A program made the translations under genes and the position numbers. Below, one piece after another: positions 40,516 to 52,097 of a stretch of DNA of 64,000 bases. The notes below the pieces were generated by a model, which saw nothing but the letters and a program-made list of their open reading frames with translations, did not search any database and had not been told where the DNA came from. Origin of the DNA: Methylococcales symbiont of Hymedesmia sp. n. MRB-2018. GTDB taxonomy: Bacteria; Pseudomonadota; Gammaproteobacteria; Methylococcales; Methylomonadaceae. The stretch lies in NCBI GenBank assembly GCA_003666385.1, contig QPIN01000056.1, forward strand, positions 1-64,000, given 5' to 3'. The stretch's first letter is position 1; each line of letters begins with the position of its first letter.

Positions 40516-41190
40516 CTAAGGCAAATGCCTATCAAACCGAACCCAGCTTAACACTTCTTGAATTACCTGATCTATGGATAATTCAGAAGAATCTATATAA
40601 AGAGCATCTTCCGCCTGCTTTAAAGGGGCAGATGTGCGTTCACAATCTCGTTGATCGCGTGCTTCAATCTCTTCAGTTAGCTGTGTAAGGTTAGCATTAA
40701 TTCCTTTTTCTATCAACTGTTTATATCTTCTTTTCCCTCTCTCTTCAGCACTAGCTGTTAAAAAAACCTTTTTTTCTGCATCAGCAAAAACCACGGTACC
40801 CATATCTCGTCCATCAGCTACTAATCCTGGTGCCTGTCTAAAATCTTTCTGTTTTTGCAATAATATAGCTCTTACATCTGGATATGCTGCAATAATAGAG
40901 GCTGTATTTCCTGTAGTTTCAGCAGATAGTTCTGGAGTGATATCCTTGCCATTGAGTTTTACATTCAATTCAGCAGCGCACTCAAACTCTAACATCATAG
41001 ACTCTGCTACTCTAACCACCTTTGCTACATTTGTTATATCTATTTCTTGCTGATTACTGGCAATAGCCAAAGAACGATAGATTGAACCACTATCTAAATA
41101 GCCCCAGCCCAATTGCATAGCAATAGCTCTACTGACCGTTCCTTTTCCAGCACCACTTGGACCATCAATTGTTAGAACAGGAATATTCAT
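40516..41190 (-). CDS. cmk: Cytidylate kinase
   Basis: VLTIDGPSGAGKGTVSRAIA, LVADGRDMGTVVF. Confidence 0.95.
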   Translation of the reverse strand: MNIPVLTIDGPSGAGKGTVSRAIAMQLGWGYLDSGSIYRSLAIASNQQEIDITNVAKVVRVAESMMLEFECAAELNVKLNGKDITPELSAETTGNTASIIAAYPDVRAILLQKQKDFRQAPGLVADGRDMGTVVFADAEKKVFLTASAEERGKRRYKQLIEKGINANLTQLTEEIEARDQRDCERTSAPLKQAEDALYIDSSELSIDQVIQEVLSWVRFDRHLP

Positions 41191-43376
41191 CTTAAATTTA
41201 ATCCTAGCTGAGTCGCTAAATCACGAAATTCGGGGAATGAAGTGTTCACGTTTTCGCAATCATGAATGGTAATCGGTGCAGTTGCCCTCAGACCAGCAAT
41301 AGAAAATGACATGGCTATGCGGTGATCACCATGAGAAATGACCTCACCACCAGTAATAGAAGCAGATGTTTTGCCTTGAATAATCATACCATCATCTGTA
41401 GGCTGGGCAGCAACACCCAATATCTGTAAACCATCAGCCATGACCTGAATGCGGTCACATTCCTTTACCCGTAACTCTTTCGCACCAGTTAACCTGGTTT
41501 GTCCCTCAGCACATGCTGCGGCAACAAATATAACTGGGAACTCGTCAATCGCCAATGGAACCAGTTCTTCAGGAATATCAATGCCTTTTAGCTGGCTGGA
41601 TAACACCTGCAAATCGGCAACGAGTTCACCACCGACAGTACGCTCATTAAGCACTTCAATATTGGCCCCCATTAAGCGTAAAATATTTATAATGCCCGTA
41701 CGGGTTGGGTTAATACCGACATGCTTTAAGGTCACGTCTGAATTTTCGGCAATAGAAGCACCTACTAAAAAGAAAGCTGCTGATGAAATGTCACTTGGCA
41801 CATCAATATCGCACGCCGTTAATTTGCCGTTGGAATTAATATGCACTTTATCGCCATCACGTTGCACTGGATAACCAAAACCATTTAACATCCTTTCGGT
41901 ATGATCACGTGTTGGAGCAGGTTCAGTGACAGATGTATCACCTGCTGCATACATCCCCGCCAGCAATAAACAAGACTTCACTTGAGCACTAGCCACTGGC
42001 ATATTGTAATCAATGGCTTTTAATGACCTTGTACTGGTAATATGCAAAGGTGCTGTTCCATCGTTTTGGGTTTTAATATTTGCACCCATCGTTGCCAGCG
42101 GAGTTGTCACTCTTTTCATTGGTCTGGAAGATAATGATTCATCGCCTGTTAAAACCGTATTAAATGACTGCCCTGCTAATAAACCGCTAAGTAAGCGCAT
42201 GGATGTACCTGAATTACCTAGATACAAAGGTTCTGCGGGGGCTTTTAAACCATGCTTTCCCACACCATGTATAGTCACTTCACCATTTTCCGGCCCTTCA
42301 ATGGTCACGCCCATTGCACGAAAAGCTTGTAAAGTAGCCAAGCTGTCTTCTGCATTTAGAAAACCGCTAACATGGGTCACACCTTCCGCCAATGAACCTA
42401 GCATAATTGAACGATGAGATATGGATTTGTCACCAGGCAGACGAATTTCTCCGCGTAAACTTCCACCTGGCTGTACATTAAAGGTAATTGATTGCGACAT
42501 AGAGTTATCAAATTGAGTAAGAAAGCGTTGCCTCGCTTGTTTGGCATAGGCAAAGGTTGCAAAAATTTGCTGGCTTTGATCATCAGCCAACATCTGCTCC
42601 ATTGCTGCTAATTTTACTTGTAATTGCTGAAGCAGTGGAATTAATTCTTGTTTGTTCGCCTGACAAATATCCAACCACATAGTGGGGTCACTGGAGGCAA
42701 TACGGGTAAAATCTTTAAAGCCACCCGCAGCGTATTTAAAAATTTCAACTTGCTCATCTTTTTTGCCTAATAAATCAACCAAAGAAAAAGCAAGAATATG
42801 CGGCAAATGACTGGTTGCAGCCAACACAGCATCATGATGTTCCACATTCATCTCGGTGACTTGGGCTCCTATTGCCCGCCAAAAAGTAATCATTTTACTG
42901 AGGCAATCAGAGGATGAAGATTTTATAGGTGTGACAACAACACGTTTGTTGTTAAACAAGTCTTCTTTTGAAGCTTCAACACCACTTTTTTCAGCACCTG
43001 CAATAGGATGTGCTGCTATAAAATTGGGAGGGACTTCAGAAAAAACTTTTCGTGCCGCTGCTATCACGCTTCCTTTGGTACTTCCTACATCACTGTAGAT
43101 TGTTTTTTTATTCCAAAAAGGTTTAAGCAAACTGAACATCTGTTCCATAACACCCACAGGTGTACAGATAATGACACAATCAGCATGGTTAACAGCAGAT
43201 TCAATATCCAAATAATATTCATCAACGACACCCAACTCTTTAGCCTTAATTAAATTGTTGATGCCACTTTGCCGACCATAAGCCACAATACAATCACATA
43301 AGCCTTGTGTACGCGCAGCTCTGGCAATAGAACCACCAATTAAACCAATCCCAATAATACAAATTTTATTAAACAT
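41187..43376 (-). CDS. aroA: Fused prephenate dehydrogenase / 3-phosphoshikimate 1-carboxyvinyltransferase
   Basis: N-terminal TyrA (IGIGLIGGSIARAARTQGL) and C-terminal AroA (LPGDKSISHRSIMLGSLAEG...LYLGNSGTSMRLLSGLLAGQ). Confidence 0.92.
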   Translation of the reverse strand: MFNKICIIGIGLIGGSIARAARTQGLCDCIVAYGRQSGINNLIKAKELGVVDEYYLDIESAVNHADCVIICTPVGVMEQMFSLLKPFWNKKTIYSDVGSTKGSVIAAARKVFSEVPPNFIAAHPIAGAEKSGVEASKEDLFNNKRVVVTPIKSSSSDCLSKMITFWRAIGAQVTEMNVEHHDAVLAATSHLPHILAFSLVDLLGKKDEQVEIFKYAAGGFKDFTRIASSDPTMWLDICQANKQELIPLLQQLQVKLAAMEQMLADDQSQQIFATFAYAKQARQRFLTQFDNSMSQSITFNVQPGGSLRGEIRLPGDKSISHRSIMLGSLAEGVTHVSGFLNAEDSLATLQAFRAMGVTIEGPENGEVTIHGVGKHGLKAPAEPLYLGNSGTSMRLLSGLLAGQSFNTVLTGDESLSSRPMKRVTTPLATMGANIKTQNDGTAPLHITSTRSLKAIDYNMPVASAQVKSCLLLAGMYAAGDTSVTEPAPTRDHTERMLNGFGYPVQRDGDKVHINSNGKLTACDIDVPSDISSAAFFLVGASIAENSDVTLKHVGINPTRTGIINILRLMGANIEVLNERTVGGELVADLQVLSSQLKGIDIPEELVPLAIDEFPVIFVAAACAEGQTRLTGAKELRVKECDRIQVMADGLQILGVAAQPTDDGMIIQGKTSASITGGEVISHGDHRIAMSFSIAGLRATAPITIHDCENVNTSFPEFRDLATQLGLNLR

Positions 43377-43379
43377 TAC

Positions 43380-44486
43380 TTAGTCAGACTCTGCTAAAAC
43401 AGCTTTTAAAGCATCAATAAAAAATTGATTTTCAGCTTCTGTACCTATACTAATTCGTAAATGATTAGGCATTTCATAATTGGCCACAGGACGAACAATA
43501 ACGCCTTTTTTTAATAATGCGTGATAAATTGGCATTGCTGTTTGTTGCAAATCAACAGATACAAAATTACCAAAGGATGGAATCCATGAAAGATCTAACT
43601 CAGAAAAAGCCGAGGTAAGTTGTTTCATACCTTGATTGTTCAATGCAATAGTTTGCTTTAAATAATCTGCATCATCTAATGCCGCTTCAGCCGCTACCAA
43701 AGCCAGACTATTATTATTAAAAGGTTGTCTAACACGGTTTAATAAATCTGCAATTTCAACTGACGAAATGCTATAGCCCACTCTCAAACCTGCCAAACCA
43801 TAAGCTTTAGAAAAAGTACGGGTTATCATTAAATTAGGGTATTGCTTAAGCCAGTCAATGGAATTTGCTCGATCTTTATCAGCAATAAATTCATAATAAG
43901 CTTCATCCAATACACAAATGACGGTTTCTGGTAATGCACCGATAAATTCTTCCAGTGCTGTTGCAGATAATAATGTGCCTGTTGGATTATTAGGGTTTGC
44001 TATAAAAGCCAGGCGGGTTTTATTATTAACCTGCGTCAGCATAGCATCCAAATCATGGCCATATTCCAAAGCGGCTGCAATGCTTGCCGTTGCACCTACC
44101 GCCTGAGTCACTAGTGGATATACTGCAAATGAATGCTGAGAAAAAACCACTTCATCTGACGGCGTTAAAAAAGCATGGGCGACTAATTCCAATATTTCAT
44201 TAGAACCATTGCCTAAAGTTATTTGTGCGCTAGAAACTTGATGCTTTTTTGCTAAAGCTTGTTTTAAAGCGAAGCCGTTACCATCTGGATAACGTGACAA
44301 TTCTGTTAAGCTATTTTGAATGGCCTCTATTACTTTTGAACTAGGACCTAAAGGGTTCTCGTTGGATGCCAGTTTTACAATATTAGCTAAACCTAATTCT
44401 CTTTCTAACTCATCTATGGGTTTTCCTGGTGTATAAGGGATGAGTTTTTGTACGCCTTGAACGGCAAGTTCGGATATGGTTTTCAT
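43380..44486 (-). CDS. hisC: Histidinol-phosphate aminotransferase
   Basis: NENPLGPS, IANPNNPTGTLL, TFSKAYGLAGLRVGY. Confidence 0.9.
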   Translation of the reverse strand: MKTISELAVQGVQKLIPYTPGKPIDELERELGLANIVKLASNENPLGPSSKVIEAIQNSLTELSRYPDGNGFALKQALAKKHQVSSAQITLGNGSNEILELVAHAFLTPSDEVVFSQHSFAVYPLVTQAVGATASIAAALEYGHDLDAMLTQVNNKTRLAFIANPNNPTGTLLSATALEEFIGALPETVICVLDEAYYEFIADKDRANSIDWLKQYPNLMITRTFSKAYGLAGLRVGYSISSVEIADLLNRVRQPFNNNSLALVAAEAALDDADYLKQTIALNNQGMKQLTSAFSELDLSWIPSFGNFVSVDLQQTAMPIYHALLKKGVIVRPVANYEMPNHLRISIGTEAENQFFIDALKAVLAESD

Positions 44487-44619
44487 AGCTAATACGATAA
44501 AGATAACAACAGGAATTGAATACTAAGTATCTAATACCATTTTCAAAAATAAATGATGCAATCTAGCACTAATTTATGCAACACAGAAGATGGCAAAAAA
44601 AGACCAGTAAAAATGTTAA

Positions 44620-44760
44620 GAGACCTCAGCATAACTTTGGCGATGAGAAAAAAGTGATAGAATTTTTCAGGTTTTAGTCAAAATACAAGTGTAATAGTGA
44701 GCTATTGCACGTTATTTTGGCTGACCTTTTTTATCCGTTCATGCGTTATGCTGAGGTCTC
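44620..44760. mobile_element. MITE family A, full-length copy
   Basis: TIRs GAGACCTCAGCATAAC / GTTATGCTGAGGTCTC flanked by 5-bp direct repeats GTTAA (44615-44619 and 44761-44765). Confidence 0.9.
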
Positions 44761-44784
44761 GTTAAATTAATTCTGCCTAGGTAC

Positions 44785-45870
44785 TTATATAACTGCCTTA
44801 GGATAGGAGCCTAAAATATTTAACAAATTAACGTTTTGTTTTAACAATTCCAGTGCAGCACATACCTCGCTATCCTCTTTATGTCCTTTAAAATCAATAA
44901 AAAAAACATAGTCCCATAAACCCTGTTTTGATGGACGTGATTCTATATGTGACAGACAAATGCCATGTTGCGCAAAAGATCCTAATATTTGATGTAATGA
45001 GCCCGCGTGATTACCTGTAGAAACCAGTAAGGATGTTTTATCCATTCCCGTTGATGGCGGTTCCTGCTGTCCTATAATAATAAATCGCGTAGTATTATCG
45101 CTGGCATCTTCTATATTGCTTTTTAAAATATTGAGCTGATACAAACTTGCTGCAACCTCACCAGCAATGGCCATTTTATTCTGACTATCGGCAGCTAAAC
45201 GAGCCGCTTCTGCATTGCTACTCACTGCTGTGCGAACTGCATTGGGTAAATGGGTATCCAACCACTGTCTGCACTGCGCTAAAGATTGCTGATGAGAAAA
45301 TACTTCAGTAATATCTTCCAGCTTTTCAACATGTCCCATCAAATTATGACGTACTCTAATTTCAACTTCACCACAGATTTTCAAAGGTGAGGTAATAAAA
45401 CGATCCAGAGTATGAGTGATGACACCTTCTGTTGAGTTTTCAACAGGCACTACACCAAATTGACAATGCTGATTTTCTACTTCGGTAAAAATTTCATCAA
45501 TTGTCGAGACCGGAATTGATTGTACTGCCTGACCAAAATGTTTAAACGTCGCTTGCTGAGTAAAGGTACCTTCAGGACCTAAAAAAGCAACTTCTAAAGG
45601 TTCTTCCAGTGCCAAGCAAGATGACATTAACTCTCTAAAAAAACGCGCGGAAGTGTCATCAGAAAGCGGACCAGGATTTAACTCCTTGATGCGGCGTAAA
45701 ACTAAAGCTTCACGGTCTGGGCGATAAAATGTACCCTTTCCGCCTTCCGCTATTTTAGTTTTAGCCACTTCCATAGCACAAGATGCACGTTGATTGATCA
45801 ATTGCAGTATTTCACTGTCAATCTTATCAATTTTGTCTCTGAGTTCTGAAAGTGGAATTATGTTAGTCAT
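44785..45870 (-). CDS. pheA: Bifunctional chorismate mutase / prephenate dehydratase
   Basis: LRDKIDKIDSEILQLINQRA chorismate mutase region; FLGPEGTFTQQA and ESRPSKQGLWDYVFFIDF. Confidence 0.93.
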   Translation of the reverse strand: MTNIIPLSELRDKIDKIDSEILQLINQRASCAMEVAKTKIAEGGKGTFYRPDREALVLRRIKELNPGPLSDDTSARFFRELMSSCLALEEPLEVAFLGPEGTFTQQATFKHFGQAVQSIPVSTIDEIFTEVENQHCQFGVVPVENSTEGVITHTLDRFITSPLKICGEVEIRVRHNLMGHVEKLEDITEVFSHQQSLAQCRQWLDTHLPNAVRTAVSSNAEAARLAADSQNKMAIAGEVAASLYQLNILKSNIEDASDNTTRFIIIGQQEPPSTGMDKTSLLVSTGNHAGSLHQILGSFAQHGICLSHIESRPSKQGLWDYVFFIDFKGHKEDSEVCAALELLKQNVNLLNILGSYPKAVI

Positions 45871-46081
45871 TTAATGGTGATTTAAAGCTTATGTAAGTTG
45901 GATAAGCGTTTGCGCAATCCGATAAAAATTGAAGGTGGATTACTATACTTTGCGCGGTCACGGATGCGGTTTTCTATCGGTTGATTTTTGCCTACATGGA
46001 TGTAGGTAAGGGGAGTAAGCAGGAGCGGAAACTTTGTCGATAGACTGCGCGAAGTATATATCATCCATCTACCCTACAAAA

Positions 46082-47164
46082 TTAACCGTGTGTGCGTTCA
46101 AATTCTTGCATAAAATCTATCAATGCATTAACGCCCGCCTCGGGCATCGCATTATAAATACTGGCGCGCATACCACCAACTGAACGATGCCCTTTTAATG
46201 CGCTTAAACCTTGTTGACCCGCTAATTCCAAAAAGGATTTGTCTAATTCAGCATCCGCTAATATAAAGGGTATATTCATTCTGGAACGATACGCTTTATC
46301 CACTGGGTTTGAATATAAAGAGGATGTTTCAATGGCTTGATATAACTTATCAGCCTTAATCTGGTTACGCTTTTCCATAGCGGAAATGCCACCTTCTTGC
46401 TTGATCCATTTCATCACTAAACCAACCAGATACCAATTATAAGTAGCTGGTGTATTTAACATAGAGTCATTTTTAGCTTGTTGTGCATAATCAAATACAG
46501 AAGCAATATTTTTATCTGCATTGCCAATCATGTCATCACGCACAATCACAATAGTAACGCCAGCAGGCCCCATATTCTTTTGTGCCCCAGCGTAGATGAT
46601 GGCAAATTTACTGACATCAATCGCACGAGAGAGGATGTTTGAAGACATATCACAAACTAAAGGAATATCGCCAAAAGAAGGGATATCCTGAAATTCAACG
46701 CCGTTAATGGTTTCGTTATCGGTGTAATGCAAATAAGCGGCTTGCTCATCTACATTCCAGTCTACATAGTTAGGAATCGTAGTAAATTTTGAAACTTCAG
46801 AATCAGCGCAAACAATCACTTCACAATGGTTTTGCGCTTCTTTTAAGGCTTTTTTAGACCATGCACCAGTATTGACATAACAGGCTTTAGTCTTGCCATT
46901 AAGAATATTTTGAGGGATACAAGCAAATTGTCCCGTTGCCCCACCTTGTAGAAACAAGATTTTATAATTATCAGGAATATTTAGAATTTCAGTTAAATCA
47001 TTCTTTAGCTCGACCGCAACAGACATAAATTCTTTACCGCGATGACTTATTTCCATCACTGACATACCGCTGCCATTCCAATCTAAAAATTCTTTCTGGG
47101 CTTTTAATAAAACTGATTCTGGTAAAGTAGACGGGCCTGCACTAAAATTAAAAATCCTGCTCAT
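46082..47164 (-). CDS. serC: Phosphoserine aminotransferase
   Basis: NFSAGPSTLPESVL, YAGAQKNMGPAG. Confidence 0.95.
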   Translation of the reverse strand: MSRIFNFSAGPSTLPESVLLKAQKEFLDWNGSGMSVMEISHRGKEFMSVAVELKNDLTEILNIPDNYKILFLQGGATGQFACIPQNILNGKTKACYVNTGAWSKKALKEAQNHCEVIVCADSEVSKFTTIPNYVDWNVDEQAAYLHYTDNETINGVEFQDIPSFGDIPLVCDMSSNILSRAIDVSKFAIIYAGAQKNMGPAGVTIVIVRDDMIGNADKNIASVFDYAQQAKNDSMLNTPATYNWYLVGLVMKWIKQEGGISAMEKRNQIKADKLYQAIETSSLYSNPVDKAYRSRMNIPFILADAELDKSFLELAGQQGLSALKGHRSVGGMRASIYNAMPEAGVNALIDFMQEFERTHG

Positions 47165-47166
47165 TT

Positions 47167-49824
47167 TTACTCTTGTTCTCCTGAATTGTCTTGTTGCTTA
47201 TTTTGTTCAGAAGTGATGCTTACATCACTCTCTAAATTTTTGTCAGCAGTTGCAGTTGTATCACCATCAACAATGGCATCTTCATCTATTTCTTCGTTAT
47301 CGGGTAAACCTTCAATACGATCTACACCCACTACTTTTTCTTTTTTATCTAATCGAATAACGCGAACACCCTGAGTATTGCGACCTACGACAGAAATCTC
47401 ATTCACTTTGGTTCTGACTAAAATACCACCACTGGTAATAATCATAATTTCATCAGTATCGTTGACCAATGTTGCTCCCACCACAGCACCATTACGCTTT
47501 GATGTTTGAATGGCAATCATTCCCTTTCCGCCACGTTTATGCTGAGTGAATTCTTTTAATCGTGTTCTTTTACCGTAACCATTTTCCGTGGTGTTTAAGA
47601 TGGTTCCTTCAGAAGCAATAATCAAAGAAATCACTGTTTGATCATCCTTTAAGCGAATACCTCGCACCCCCTTCCCTGTTCTTCCTATAGATCGTACATC
47701 ACTTTCATTAAAACAATTGGCTTTGCCCGCACTACTAAACAGCAATACATTTTGCTGTCCATCAGTAATAGCCACACCCACCAAGGTATCATCATTACGC
47801 AAATCAATAGCGATTTTGCCATTGGCACGCTGTCTTTCAAATTCTTTTAATACTGTTTTCTTGACAGTACCTGTTGCAGTTGCCATAAAAATAAATTTAT
47901 CATCACTATATTCTCGCACCGTTAACATGGCATTAATTTTTTCACCTTTTTCCAAAGGTAATAAATTAACAAACGGTTTACCACGAGAACCACGACTGGC
48001 TACAGGCAGGTGAAACACTTTTAACCAGTAAACCTTGCCTGCTGAAGAAAAACACAAAATAGTATCGTGGGTATTGGCAATAATTAATTTTTCAACAAAA
48101 TCTTTTTCTTTGGTTGTAGTAGCTGACTTGCCACGCCCACCTCGTCTCTGAGATTTATAATCCGTTAGCGGTTGAGATTTGACATAGCCCTCATAAGACA
48201 TAGTCACCACCATATCTTCTTCAGTGATTAAATCTTCTGCCGATAAATTCAAATGATCTTGAAAAATTTCAGTACGGCGATCATCCGAATATTTTTCTTT
48301 GATCTCGACTAGCTCTTCATGAATCACTTCCATCAAGCGGATATCACTACCTAGAATTTCCAAATAGCCATCAATTAATTCAAGTAACTCTTGATATTCT
48401 TTAACAATTTTTTCTTGCTCAAGTCCAGTTAAGCGATGTAAGCGTAAATCCAGAATGGCCTGTGCCTGGGCTTCTGATAACTTATACATATCATCATCTG
48501 CACCGTATTCAATTGCTAAACTTTCAGGACGCGTTCGATCAGCATCTGCATTTTCCAATAAAGCAGCTACCAAACCTAATTCCCAGTTTTTCGCTAATAA
48601 ACCTTGTTTTGCTTCCGTTGGATTGGCTGATGATTTGATTAACTCAATCATTGCATCAATATTGGCAAGCGCAATCGCCAAACCTTCTAATACATGTGCT
48701 CTGTCACGGGCTTTGCGTAAAAGATAAATGCTTCTGCGGGTAACAATTTCACGTCGATGATTGATAAATGCGACTAGAATATCTTTCAGATTCATACAAT
48801 AAGGTCGACCTTCACGAATCGCCACCATATTGATGCCAAACACAGTTTGTAATTGTGTTTGTTTGTACAGGTTATTTAATACTACTTCAGGTACTTCGCC
48901 TCTGCGCAATTCAATCACCATACGCATACCGTCTTTATCCGATTCATCTCGCAAGCCACTGATACCTTCAAGTCTGGCTTCTTTCACCATTTCGGCTATT
49001 TTTTCCAGCAAACGGGCTTTATTAACTTGATAAGGTAATTCGTCAACAATAATGGAGTGTCGCCCTTCGCCTCTTTCTTCAAAATGGCAGCGAGAGCGCA
49101 AATGAATTCTGCCACGCCCTGTCATATAGGCTTCATCAATACCAGAGGCACCATTGATAATACCCGCAGTAGGAAAATCCGGTCCTGGGATATATTGCAT
49201 TAAATCAGCAATGCTACTGTCTGGATTATCAATTAACGCCAAGCAAGCACTGACGACTTCGGTTAAATTATGTGGTGGAATATTGGTCGCCATACCAACC
49301 GCAATACCAGATGATCCATTAATTAGCAGTGTAGGCAAACGAGTCGGCATGACTGAGGGTTCTGCTTCTGACTCATCATAGTTAGCCACAAAATCAACGG
49401 TCTCTTTATCAAGATCCGCTAAAATCTCATGGGCTATTTTAGCCATCCGTACTTCGGTATAACGCATGGCTGCTGGGGAATCACCGTCAACCGAACCAAA
49501 GTTGCCTTGTCCGTCAATCAGCATATAACGCATGGCAAAAGGTTGCGCCATGCGGACAATAGTGTCATAAACTGCAGTATCACCATGGGGGTGATATTTA
49601 CCAATCACATCCCCAACTACACGTGCTGATTTTTTATAGGCTTTATTCCAGTCATTACCTAATACACTCATCGCATATAAAACGCGGCGATGCACGGGTT
49701 TAAGACCATCTCTAACATCAGGAAGTGCTCGACCAACAATAACGCTCATTGAATAGTCGAGATAAGATTGCTTCATCTCATCTTCTAGATTTACTGGTAT
49801 GATTTCTTTAGCGAATTCTGACAT
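47167..49824 (-). CDS. gyrA: DNA gyrase subunit A
   Basis: [47 protein letters not shown], GyrA box QRRGGRG. Confidence 0.97.
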   Translation of the reverse strand: MSEFAKEIIPVNLEDEMKQSYLDYSMSVIVGRALPDVRDGLKPVHRRVLYAMSVLGNDWNKAYKKSARVVGDVIGKYHPHGDTAVYDTIVRMAQPFAMRYMLIDGQGNFGSVDGDSPAAMRYTEVRMAKIAHEILADLDKETVDFVANYDESEAEPSVMPTRLPTLLINGSSGIAVGMATNIPPHNLTEVVSACLALIDNPDSSIADLMQYIPGPDFPTAGIINGASGIDEAYMTGRGRIHLRSRCHFEERGEGRHSIIVDELPYQVNKARLLEKIAEMVKEARLEGISGLRDESDKDGMRMVIELRRGEVPEVVLNNLYKQTQLQTVFGINMVAIREGRPYCMNLKDILVAFINHRREIVTRRSIYLLRKARDRAHVLEGLAIALANIDAMIELIKSSANPTEAKQGLLAKNWELGLVAALLENADADRTRPESLAIEYGADDDMYKLSEAQAQAILDLRLHRLTGLEQEKIVKEYQELLELIDGYLEILGSDIRLMEVIHEELVEIKEKYSDDRRTEIFQDHLNLSAEDLITEEDMVVTMSYEGYVKSQPLTDYKSQRRGGRGKSATTTKEKDFVEKLIIANTHDTILCFSSAGKVYWLKVFHLPVASRGSRGKPFVNLLPLEKGEKINAMLTVREYSDDKFIFMATATGTVKKTVLKEFERQRANGKIAIDLRNDDTLVGVAITDGQQNVLLFSSAGKANCFNESDVRSIGRTGKGVRGIRLKDDQTVISLIIASEGTILNTTENGYGKRTRLKEFTQHKRGGKGMIAIQTSKRNGAVVGATLVNDTDEIMIITSGGILVRTKVNEISVVGRNTQGVRVIRLDKKEKVVGVDRIEGLPDNEEIDEDAIVDGDTTATADKNLESDVSITSEQNKQQDNSGEQE

Positions 49825-50226
49825 TGATCGATTTTATTAAATTCATGCAAAGTGCATTAAGTCCCTTCAGCATATCTCATAAACCCTACAGTCCTTTTAA
49901 TGAGATATAGCTCAGGCAAAAAATTTGACTATTGTAGCAAATATATACAAATAAAAGAAAAAAGGTTTTACCCTAGGGCAATCGGGCTTAAAAGCCGTTG
50001 AGATTATAATTTAGACGAGCTATTTGTCTAGTCCCTGACAGTTATCTTTTATTGCAAAAATTTAAGGAAGTATTTATTTTTCCCTGCCCACCCTCTTAGA
50101 GATTCCCCGAGCAAAGTCACTTGAATAGCAATAAGAGGCTTATACCTTTGTTTGCTGAACGCGGCATTACTTGCCCTTGGTTATTGAGAAATTACCCTAT
50201 TTAGTTTTTGCAGTTTTTAGTACTTT

Positions 50227-51231
50227 TTGATATATTTCCACTGTACTCGGTGGAATACTGTTATTTGTTATACAGAGAAGAAAACTATGTTATTTAAAAT
50301 GAAAAAAGATATTTTAACTGGTGAAATCACGGATAAACTGGTTTTTCAGAATCGCCGAAAAATAATAAAAGCAGTTACAGCAACAGCAATGGCCTCATTC
50401 ATTCCTGCAAGTATGAGTGCTCAAATAAAAAAATATGCTGAAATTCCGCTTGGGCCCTATTCAGCATCGCTTCAAGTGACAGATATTGAATATGTAAAAA
50501 ACTACACCAATTACTATGAATTTACCACTAATAAAAATGACTCAACTATTTTATCCAAAGCATTAAAGACCAGTCCATGGAGTGTGACTGTGGAAGGTGA
50601 AGCGGAAAAAACAGGTGTTTTTAATTTAGAGGACATCTTAAAAACAAATCCTTTGGAACAACGTATATATCGCTTTCGCTGTGTCGAAGCTTGGTCTATG
50701 GTAGTTCCATGGATAGGTTTTCCTTTAGCTAATATGTTGAAGCAGTTCAAGCCTACATCTAAAGCCAAATATGTTGAATTTACCACCATTTACAATCCCA
50801 ATGTTATGCCCGGGCAAAGAGGGACGGCGCTGGAATGGCCTTATCTGGAAGGGCTTAGAATGGATGAAGCGATGCACCCATTAAGTCTAATGGCAACAGG
50901 GATGTATGATGATGAATTAGCTAATCAAAACGGGGCACCTTTACGATTGGTAGTGCCTTGGAAATATGGTTTTAAAAGTATTAAAGCCATCGTTAAAATT
51001 CGCTTTTCCGAAACCATGCCCGCTACAGCCTGGAATAAAGCTGGACCCAATGAGTATGGTTTTTATGCTAATGTAAATCCTGAAGTTCCTCATCCAAGAT
51101 GGAGTCAAAGTAGAGAGCGTATTTTAGGAGCCAGTATTTTTACCCCTAAACGTAATACTGAGAAATTTAATGGTTATGGGGCACAAGTGGCTTCATTGTA
51201 TTCGGCCATGGATCTAAAAAAATATTTTTAA
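50227..51231 (+). CDS. msrP: Protein-methionine-sulfoxide reductase catalytic subunit (molybdopterin)
   Basis: YRFRCVEAWSMVVPWIGFPL and adjacency to msrQ. The start may be internal (MLFKMKKDIL, about 50287). Confidence 0.9.
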   Translation: MIYFHCTRWNTVICYTEKKTMLFKMKKDILTGEITDKLVFQNRRKIIKAVTATAMASFIPASMSAQIKKYAEIPLGPYSASLQVTDIEYVKNYTNYYEFTTNKNDSTILSKALKTSPWSVTVEGEAEKTGVFNLEDILKTNPLEQRIYRFRCVEAWSMVVPWIGFPLANMLKQFKPTSKAKYVEFTTIYNPNVMPGQRGTALEWPYLEGLRMDEAMHPLSLMATGMYDDELANQNGAPLRLVVPWKYGFKSIKAIVKIRFSETMPATAWNKAGPNEYGFYANVNPEVPHPRWSQSRERILGASIFTPKRNTEKFNGYGAQVASLYSAMDLKKYF

Positions 51232-51836
51232 TGCGGCTATCAAAAGTTCAATGGGCAGTTATTAAAGTTATCGTCTTTATACTGTGTTTAATGCCTTTTT
51301 TGCTATTGCTAATGGACACTATTCAAGATCAATTAGGTGCTAACCCTATTGAAACCTTGCATTTTAGATTAGGCGATTGGGCATTACGTTTTTTATGTAT
51401 AGGCTTGTCATTAACACCATTAAGAAAGTTATTAAAACAGAATGATTTGAGTCGTTTCCGAAGAATGCTGGGCTTATATGCTTTTTTTTATGCCAGCATG
51501 CATTTTTTGGTTTATATCGTGCTTGATTTATCTTTATCTTGGGAAGCCTTTGTTGATGAGGTTCCCAAAAGTCCATATATTTTGGTGGGCTTGCTGACTT
51601 TTATTTTGTTAATTCCTCTAGCTGTAACTTCTACCAAGGCCATGCAAAAAAGATTGGGAAAAAAATGGCTAACACTCCATAAGTTAGTTTATGTGGCAGG
51701 AGTTACAGCAATTGTCCATTATCTTTGGTTGATAAAAACGCTGACGATTGAAGCTATTTTTTATGCAAGTTTAATGTTTGTATTATTGGCTTATCGGTTG
51801 TTCACTTATTTTAAAGCGAGACGTTTGTGTTTTTGA
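51231..51836 (+). CDS. msrQ: Heme-binding membrane subunit MsrQ
   Basis: Multi-TM ferric reductase-like, LGLYAFFYASMHFLVY; overlaps msrP. Confidence 0.9.
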   Translation: MRLSKVQWAVIKVIVFILCLMPFLLLLMDTIQDQLGANPIETLHFRLGDWALRFLCIGLSLTPLRKLLKQNDLSRFRRMLGLYAFFYASMHFLVYIVLDLSLSWEAFVDEVPKSPYILVGLLTFILLIPLAVTSTKAMQKRLGKKWLTLHKLVYVAGVTAIVHYLWLIKTLTIEAIFYASLMFVLLAYRLFTYFKARRLCF

Positions 51837-52097
51837 TGCTAAGAACTGAGGATTTAATAATGTCTCGGTTTTGGGGTAATGTAAACAGTCTGTTGAAACA
51901 ATTAATGCGCTTTAAAACGCAAAGCAAAAATACGAACCAAGTTAATTAACTGTTGTCTAAAACTCATACAAAAAACCGCCAAAATCTTTGAAGTCATAAG
52001 AAGAGATTATAAGACCGACACTTGTTGTACTTACCTGCTTATTTATCCCTTTACCTCTAAAGATTTTCCTTTTAGATTCCAGCTATAGGGGAATGAC

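Noticed and set aside
41187-43376. tyrA-aroA fusion as a novelty
   Set aside because: This fusion is known in several gammaproteobacteria and is ordinary.
45890-46080. Imperfect inverted repeat between pheA and serC (GGTGGATTACTATACTTTGCGCGGTC / GACTGCGCGAAGTATATATCATCCATCTACCC)
   Set aside because: Looks like a common REP-like intergenic repeat with several mismatches; not specific enough for a firm call.
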